Shown piece after piece: positions 60,441-64,000 of a stretch of DNA of 64,000 nucleotides; within the stretch, counting starts at the first letter, position 1; the number at the start of each line of letters is the position of its first letter. The position numbers and the translations under genes were made by a program. Location of the stretch: assembly GCF_039710355.1 (NCBI RefSeq), contig NZ_JBDKWZ010000018.1, positions 1 to 64,000 of the forward strand. The letters are read 5' to 3'. The notes beneath the pieces were generated by a model. The model did no database searches, was not told where the DNA came from, and saw only the letters and a list, made by a program, of their open reading frames with translations. Origin of the DNA: Rapidithrix thailandica (GTDB taxonomy: Bacteria > Bacteroidota > Bacteroidia > Cytophagales > Flammeovirgaceae).

Positions 60441-60917
60441 TCACTTGTCTCTTATCAATCCTTCATAAACCCCCGGCTCCGAATTCTCAATTAACATCGC
60501 ACCTACAGCACGGGTATAAAAATCGGCAGGCCCTACTCCGCCAATAATAGCATATCCATAGCCCAATTCTTTCATAGCTTCCAAGGCCTTTACCAGTAGC
60601 ACTTTGCCCAATCCTTTTCCTCGGTGTGACTCCAATACTCCTGTGGGGCCGAAAAAGTTTTTACAAGTCACTTCGTAACAGGCAAAACCAATAATCTTTC
60701 CTTGTTCCAAAGCCAGATAACAACTTACAGGTTGTCTTGAAAAAGCTACTTCACATTCACTTTGCCAATATTGACTAAAGTGTTTTCCCACCCAATTCGT
60801 CACAAAGTGTTTTTCCGGTACCAGAGCTCTCCGGACAGTAATGCCATTGGCTTTTAATTTTTTTATCGCTTCTTCTACCGAAGGTAGTGTATACAATTTA
60901 ACCAACATATCTGCCAT
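60441..60917 (-). CDS. GNAT family N-acetyltransferase
   Basis: 158-aa acetyl-CoA-dependent acetyltransferase. Motif A appears as GPTGVLESHRGKGLGKVLLVKALEAMKELGYGYAIIGGVGPADFYTRAVGA. The N-terminal part (IRRALVPEKHFVTNWV-like and WQSECEVAFSRQPVSCYLAL) matches a common subfamily of small GNATs. The frame extends upstream to a TTG at 61031, but the ATG at 60917 fits the family start (another ATG is at 60908). Substrate unknown. Confidence 0.88.
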   Translation of the reverse strand: MADMLVKLYTLPSVEEAIKKLKANGITVRRALVPEKHFVTNWVGKHFSQYWQSECEVAFSRQPVSCYLALEQGKIIGFACYEVTCKNFFGPTGVLESHRGKGLGKVLLVKALEAMKELGYGYAIIGGVGPADFYTRAVGAMLIENSEPGVYEGLIRDK

Positions 60918-61079
60918 ATCAGCCTTAGTTTTATCTTTCGTTTTACTATGTAAGAGTAGCGCAACGCACTTCTTTACTTTTATAAACAGCTCTTTCTGTT
61001 CATGATAAGAAATCTGAATAGAAAACCGCAAAAGGTATTTACTTTCTTCACGCTCCCTTTTCCTTGCCCTTAAAATTAA

Positions 61080-61087
61080 TATATTTG
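61080..61087 (+). promoter_or_regulatory. -7 element of the SCP2 gene
   Basis: TATATTTG is a perfect TAnnTTTG, 32 bp before the SCP2 ATG; the -33 TTG is missing at the usual distance. A 7-codon reading frame (ATG at 61090, TGA at 61111) lies between it and the gene. Confidence 0.45.
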
Positions 61088-61119
61088 TTATGAATCATCA
61101 CCTTAAACATTGAACAACT

Positions 61120-61425
61120 ATGTCACTACTTACATTTACGGACCGGGTAAAAGACCTGGTTAAAGATGGCAGCAACATCAATTACAAAGTCAAATTTGCT
61201 TTTGAAGAGGGAGTGGTACATGTCGATGCCACCCAACAACCGGATCAGGTTTCCAACGAGGATAAGGATGCGGATACAACCATTCATATGTCGTTAAACA
61301 ATGCCAATAAATTTCTGGATGGTCAGCTTAACGTTACCATGGCATTTATGACAGGAAAGATGAAAGTGGATGGCAGTATGGGAGTCGCGATGAAAGTCGC
61401 CAAATTTGTGGAAAGCAAGCAATAA
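61120..61425 (+). CDS. SCP2 sterol-binding domain protein
   Basis: 101-aa small protein consisting of one SCP2-like lipid-binding domain: YKVKFAFEEGVVHVDATQQ, DADTTIHMSLNNANKFLDGQLN and VTMAFMTGKMKVDGSMGVAMKV, the classic C-terminal SCP2 block. No signal peptide, so cytosolic. Bacterial members bind lipids or acyl chains; partners are unknown. A hairpin terminator follows. Confidence 0.92.
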   Translation: MSLLTFTDRVKDLVKDGSNINYKVKFAFEEGVVHVDATQQPDQVSNEDKDADTTIHMSLNNANKFLDGQLNVTMAFMTGKMKVDGSMGVAMKVAKFVESKQ

Positions 61426-61429
61426 CCTC

Positions 61430-61466
61430 CCTTGCACTTTTCAGTTTTTTTGTGGAAAGTGCAAGG
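61430..61466 (+). terminator. Terminator of the SCP2 gene
   Basis: 11-bp stem CCTTGCACTTT / AAAGTGCAAGG (61430-61440 with 61456-61466) with a T-run in the loop side; 5 bp after the stop codon. Confidence 0.75.
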
Positions 61467-61599
61467 TTCTTCTACCTTTTTATGAGTTTATGGACACCGT
61501 CAAAACTAGTAGTGGTGGATTTTTTCAATTTTTTCTCACTAAAAGCTGAGATTCTGGTATACAGTTACGAACCTTGCCCAGGAAACAAAGAATATTGCA

Positions 61600-61998
61600 A
61601 TGAAACTCAAACATGTTTTGTGGGTCACCCTCCCGGTCTTGCTGATTTACGTTTTTTGGGAAACATTCACCCAACCAGGGGTCAATGATCTGAAGGGCGA
61701 TTTTCAAGAAGTCAGCTTTATCAGAAATGAAAATAATACCGGGCCTGTACAAAGAATTTATGCAGTCAGTGTATCGGATACACTCTGGAGCGAAATGGAA
61801 AAATACGGAAAGTTGATGCCTCATACCAAATACGGTACGACAAAGGTGTTCTTTTTTGCTACCGGTACAAGCTCACCGGAAGAACTGAACCTGGAACCCG
61901 ATCACTTTACCAATGATTTCAAACCCAACTGCCTGGCGAGCTTTGAAAAAAACGGTATGGGAACCATCTCCTTCAAAAAATACCCTTTTGGTAAATAG
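61600..61998 (+). CDS. Small membrane-anchored or secreted protein of unknown function
   Basis: 132-aa protein. A hydrophobic N-terminus (HVLWVTLPVLLIYVFW) is a signal anchor or uncleaved signal peptide. The rest (about 30-132) has alternating strands, e.g. VQRIYAVSVSDTLWSEMEKY, TTKVFFFATGTSSPEEL and GMGTISFKKYPFG. No family is recognised. It converges with the 62018 gene, 19 bp between stops. Confidence 0.75.
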   Translation: MKLKHVLWVTLPVLLIYVFWETFTQPGVNDLKGDFQEVSFIRNENNTGPVQRIYAVSVSDTLWSEMEKYGKLMPHTKYGTTKVFFFATGTSSPEELNLEPDHFTNDFKPNCLASFEKNGMGTISFKKYPFGK

Positions 61999-62017
61999 TC
62001 CAAAGTAAAGCCCGGCT

Positions 62018-62527
62018 TTATTCGTTTTTAGCAATTTGAAATCCGGAAAGCAATTTTTTGGCTTCGGCCAAATGTTCAAAAATCCGTTCTCCCAAGGATA
62101 GCTTCGGCAAGTTATCGAAGATCAACTCTTGGTCCCTATCCGGATGGTCGTTTATCAACCGGATCAGTGATTGATCAAATATAATCCGGAGTTGTCGTTC
62201 TTTCTCGTCTTTGCTGAGCGTGACATTGGCTCCTAAATTCATTTTACGCATGTCCACCGCATACAGGATTTTAAAACAATTGTTCTTTTTTCTCATCCTT
62301 TGTTCAATGATCATTTCAGCACCTTCAAAGGTAATCCGGTATGAAATAACATGACCATATGCATAAGCTCCCGCATTCGATTCAATCATGATTTTCAACC
62401 ACATTTGGGTTACTTCCAAGTCGGTTTTATCAGGTTTTTCGTCAAGGATAGCCGCTTTACTAGTTGGGTAGGTACCTACCCAGGCCACCAAACACAATGT
62501 AGCAAAAAATATTGGTTTAGCCTTCAT
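62018..62527 (-). CDS. Secreted protein of unknown function, paralogue of the next gene
   Basis: 169-aa protein with a signal peptide (MKAKPIFFATLCLVAWVGTYPTSKA). The mature part shares its layout with the protein at 62657: a WLK helix, ISYRITFEGAEMIIEQRM, LYAVDMRKMNLGANV, a run of basic residues, LINDHPDRDQELIFDNLP and a final helix. Similar order and spacing show common ancestry though identity is low. Family not recognised. The two genes are on the same strand, 129 bp apart. Confidence 0.8.
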   Translation of the reverse strand: MKAKPIFFATLCLVAWVGTYPTSKAAILDEKPDKTDLEVTQMWLKIMIESNAGAYAYGHVISYRITFEGAEMIIEQRMRKKNNCFKILYAVDMRKMNLGANVTLSKDEKERQLRIIFDQSLIRLINDHPDRDQELIFDNLPKLSLGERIFEHLAEAKKLLSGFQIAKNE

Positions 62528-62656
62528 GACGATGTAAGTGTTAATAGTTAAAAATTTGGATTTTATTTATAAAAAGTTACCCAAAAAATTAGTTATTCAC
62601 AACAAAACGTACACTGTGTTACCGATCATTAACGAAAATGTAATCGCCTGGAAAAT

Positions 62657-63160
62657 TCATCGCTTACTCACTAAGTGAAAGTTGCGATGTTCCAATGCTT
62701 TTTGTTGGACATTCCGGAGAGCCAGGATAACTTGTTGAGGAAACTCAGCCTGTGTTACCTGATCAAATATCAGGTACTGACTGTCATCAGGATGTTCGCT
62801 TAACATGCTGATGAGGCGCCTTTTAAACTTCAGACAAAGTCTCTTTTTCTTTACATGATAGCGGATTTTGAGGGTTTTTCCGATTTCCAGTTGAGTCAGG
62901 TCAACGGCATAACGCATATCAAACTGCTTTTCGGGATGGAGAAACATATGTTGGTTGATGTACAACCAATTGCCTGTAATTTCGACATGATAGGAGACTC
63001 CGTATCCGAATAACTTACCCCGAGCGGCTTGTTCAATGGTTTGTTTGAGCCATTGTCCGGGATTTTCTATTTCATTTGATTGGGCATGTACTGAGTGGTA
63101 GAAAAAGCAAGTAAGCAATATAGTGTAAAAAAATAGGCTTTTTGCTAGTTTAGCATACAT
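62657..63160 (-). CDS. Secreted protein of unknown function, paralogue of the 62018 gene
   Basis: 167-aa protein with a signal peptide (KLAKSLFFYTILLTCFFYHSVHAQ). Matching blocks with the 62018 protein: WLKQTIEQAARGKLFGYGVSYHVEI, INQHMF, MRYAVDLTQLEIGKTLKIRY, LSEHPDDSQYLIFDQVTQAEF. The first gene of the pair by transcription order. Function unknown; no structural family recognised. No promoter match was found in the AT-rich upstream region. Confidence 0.8.
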   Translation of the reverse strand: MYAKLAKSLFFYTILLTCFFYHSVHAQSNEIENPGQWLKQTIEQAARGKLFGYGVSYHVEITGNWLYINQHMFLHPEKQFDMRYAVDLTQLEIGKTLKIRYHVKKKRLCLKFKRRLISMLSEHPDDSQYLIFDQVTQAEFPQQVILALRNVQQKALEHRNFHLVSKR

Positions 63161-63460
63161 AAGAAATGAAGGTAATAAAGTTTCATGGTTTGCTAGTATT
63201 TGAATCAGTTTTCTGTAGAGGCACCCTGTTCTTTTACAGAACTAGAAGTTTGTATAATTTTCAAAATCAATATACTAAAATATAATACCCAAATCAACAA
63301 AAGCTTTGGGGCACGGAGGAATTTATTAGAATAATATAATAGGAGTTTTTTAGAATACACCTACCCGGCAAACATAAGCAAAACATCCCTACACTCCTCT
63401 TCCAATTTTTATAGTTTTTCCAATATCAGTTTTCTCCGGTTTTTGTTGATTCCGGAAGAT
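63161..63460. other. Intergenic region, nothing recognised
   Basis: AT-rich sequence between two minus-strand genes. No hairpin, promoter consensus or open frame worth naming was found. Confidence 0.5.
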
Positions 63461-64000
63461 TTAGGCTACGTTCCGGAACTTGTTCACCACATATACTCCG
63501 GCAATAATCAACGCCATCCCGATGAAGTGCAAGGGAAATAGTTGCTCTTGGTCCAACACTCCCCACATCACCGCAATGATGGGAATAATATACGTAACGG
63601 AAGTTGCAAACACCGGGGAAACCGTCTGCACCAACCTATTAAAAAGAATCAGGGCATACCCCGTACCTACAGTGCCTAAAAATATCAGGCAAGAAAGAGA
63701 AAACCAGGCATCGGGATGCGTCTGTATACGCTCTACAAAATCCGAACTGAATAAATAAGTGGCTGCAAGTGGCCCTATCAAGATCATTGCGCAAGCGGTC
63801 AACGTAACCGGATGGATAGTTGATAAGTGGGTTTTGATAATATTGGCACTAGTGGCATAACACAGGCAAGCAATCACCACAAACAACAAAAAATAATTAA
63901 GTTGTCCCAGTTGTCCGTTACTGTTGACAAGACTTAAGCCTACACACCCTACAAACCCCAATAGCAAGCCCCAAAGTTGCCCTTTTTGCATTTTGGCTTT
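63461..64000 (-). CDS. EamA family transporter (partial, runs off the right edge)
   Basis: At least 179 residues; the reading frame stays open to the window end, and the visible part corresponds to the second half of a DMT transporter, so the start lies outside. Helices include LWGLLLGFVGCVGLSLV, FLLFVVIACLCYATSANII, LTACAMILIGPLAATYLF and TSVTYIIPIIAVMWGVLDQE, the last with the typical EamA ending PLHFIGMALIIAGVYVVNK. Probably an exporter of small metabolites. A second member of the family lies at 46926. Confidence 0.9.
   Translation of the reverse strand, partial: KAKMQKGQLWGLLLGFVGCVGLSLVNSNGQLGQLNYFLLFVVIACLCYATSANIIKTHLSTIHPVTLTACAMILIGPLAATYLFSSDFVERIQTHPDAWFSLSCLIFLGTVGTGYALILFNRLVQTVSPVFATSVTYIIPIIAVMWGVLDQEQLFPLHFIGMALIIAGVYVVNKFRNVA

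Overview
The window looks like chromosomal DNA of a free-living Bacteroidota, most likely of the order Cytophagales. The evidence is: promoters of the form TTG-N19/21-TAnnTTTG; a type IX secretion sorting tail on a polysaccharide lyase; SprB repeats; a DUF5777 beta-barrel; DUF1080, ThuA and sorbosone-dehydrogenase/cytochrome c proteins; and a eukaryote-like class Ia ribonucleotide reductase. Genes are mostly single or in short operons, separated by strong hairpin terminators. No rRNA, tRNA or CRISPR was found inside the window. A strong promoter at the extreme left edge points outward and may belong to an rRNA or tRNA operon.

Layout. 1-5.8 kb: nrdA and nrdB, with an acyltransferase gene between them. 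6.2-6.9 kb: ribosomal proteins L21-L27. 7.1-13.2 kb: an NAD-salvage module (NrtR-type Nudix regulator, NMN adenylyltransferase/Nudix, nicotinamide phosphoribosyltransferase, SPFH protein, divergent NAD-kinase-like protein, macro-domain protein). 13.2-19.0 kb: an envelope cluster headed by an ECF sigma factor and an inner-membrane protein ending in a predicted outer-membrane barrel. It is followed by secreted lipoproteins, a CX4CH cytochrome with SprB repeats, YceI and DUF5777. 19.4-23.6 kb: an AT-rich accessory island with a gene remnant, a DUF3289-like candidate toxin, four back-to-back lipoprotein copies (candidate immunity array) and a palindromic element. 23.6-25.7 kb: the two halves of the plant Tm-1 protein as separate genes. 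26.2-33.9 kb: panB, sugar-oxidation/3-keto-glycoside type proteins and a TrkH K+ channel. 34.3-39.8 kb: aldehyde dehydrogenase with AraC regulator, HxlR regulator with divergent quinone-oxidoreductase-like gene, proA. 40-44.8 kb: a secreted PL8 lyase with a perfect operator-like palindrome upstream. 44.9-53.3 kb: housekeeping and transport genes, including an acyltransferase-aminopeptidase fusion and agmatine deiminase. 53.6-59.4 kb: a GH95-like lipoprotein and a five-domain ThuA/dehydrogenase/PKD/cytochrome/CBM6 lipoprotein. 59.6-64 kb: glycosyltransferase, acetyltransferase, SCP2 protein, a pair of related secreted unknowns and a partial EamA transporter.

The most interesting parts are the effector/immunity array, the NAD module with an operator overlapping its promoter, the sigma factor paired with a predicted trans-envelope barrel protein, and two copies of a 160-bp MITE with 3-bp target duplications, one of which appears to have split an older palindromic repeat. 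Coordinates and motifs were read by eye. Family names come from recognising motifs, not from database searches.
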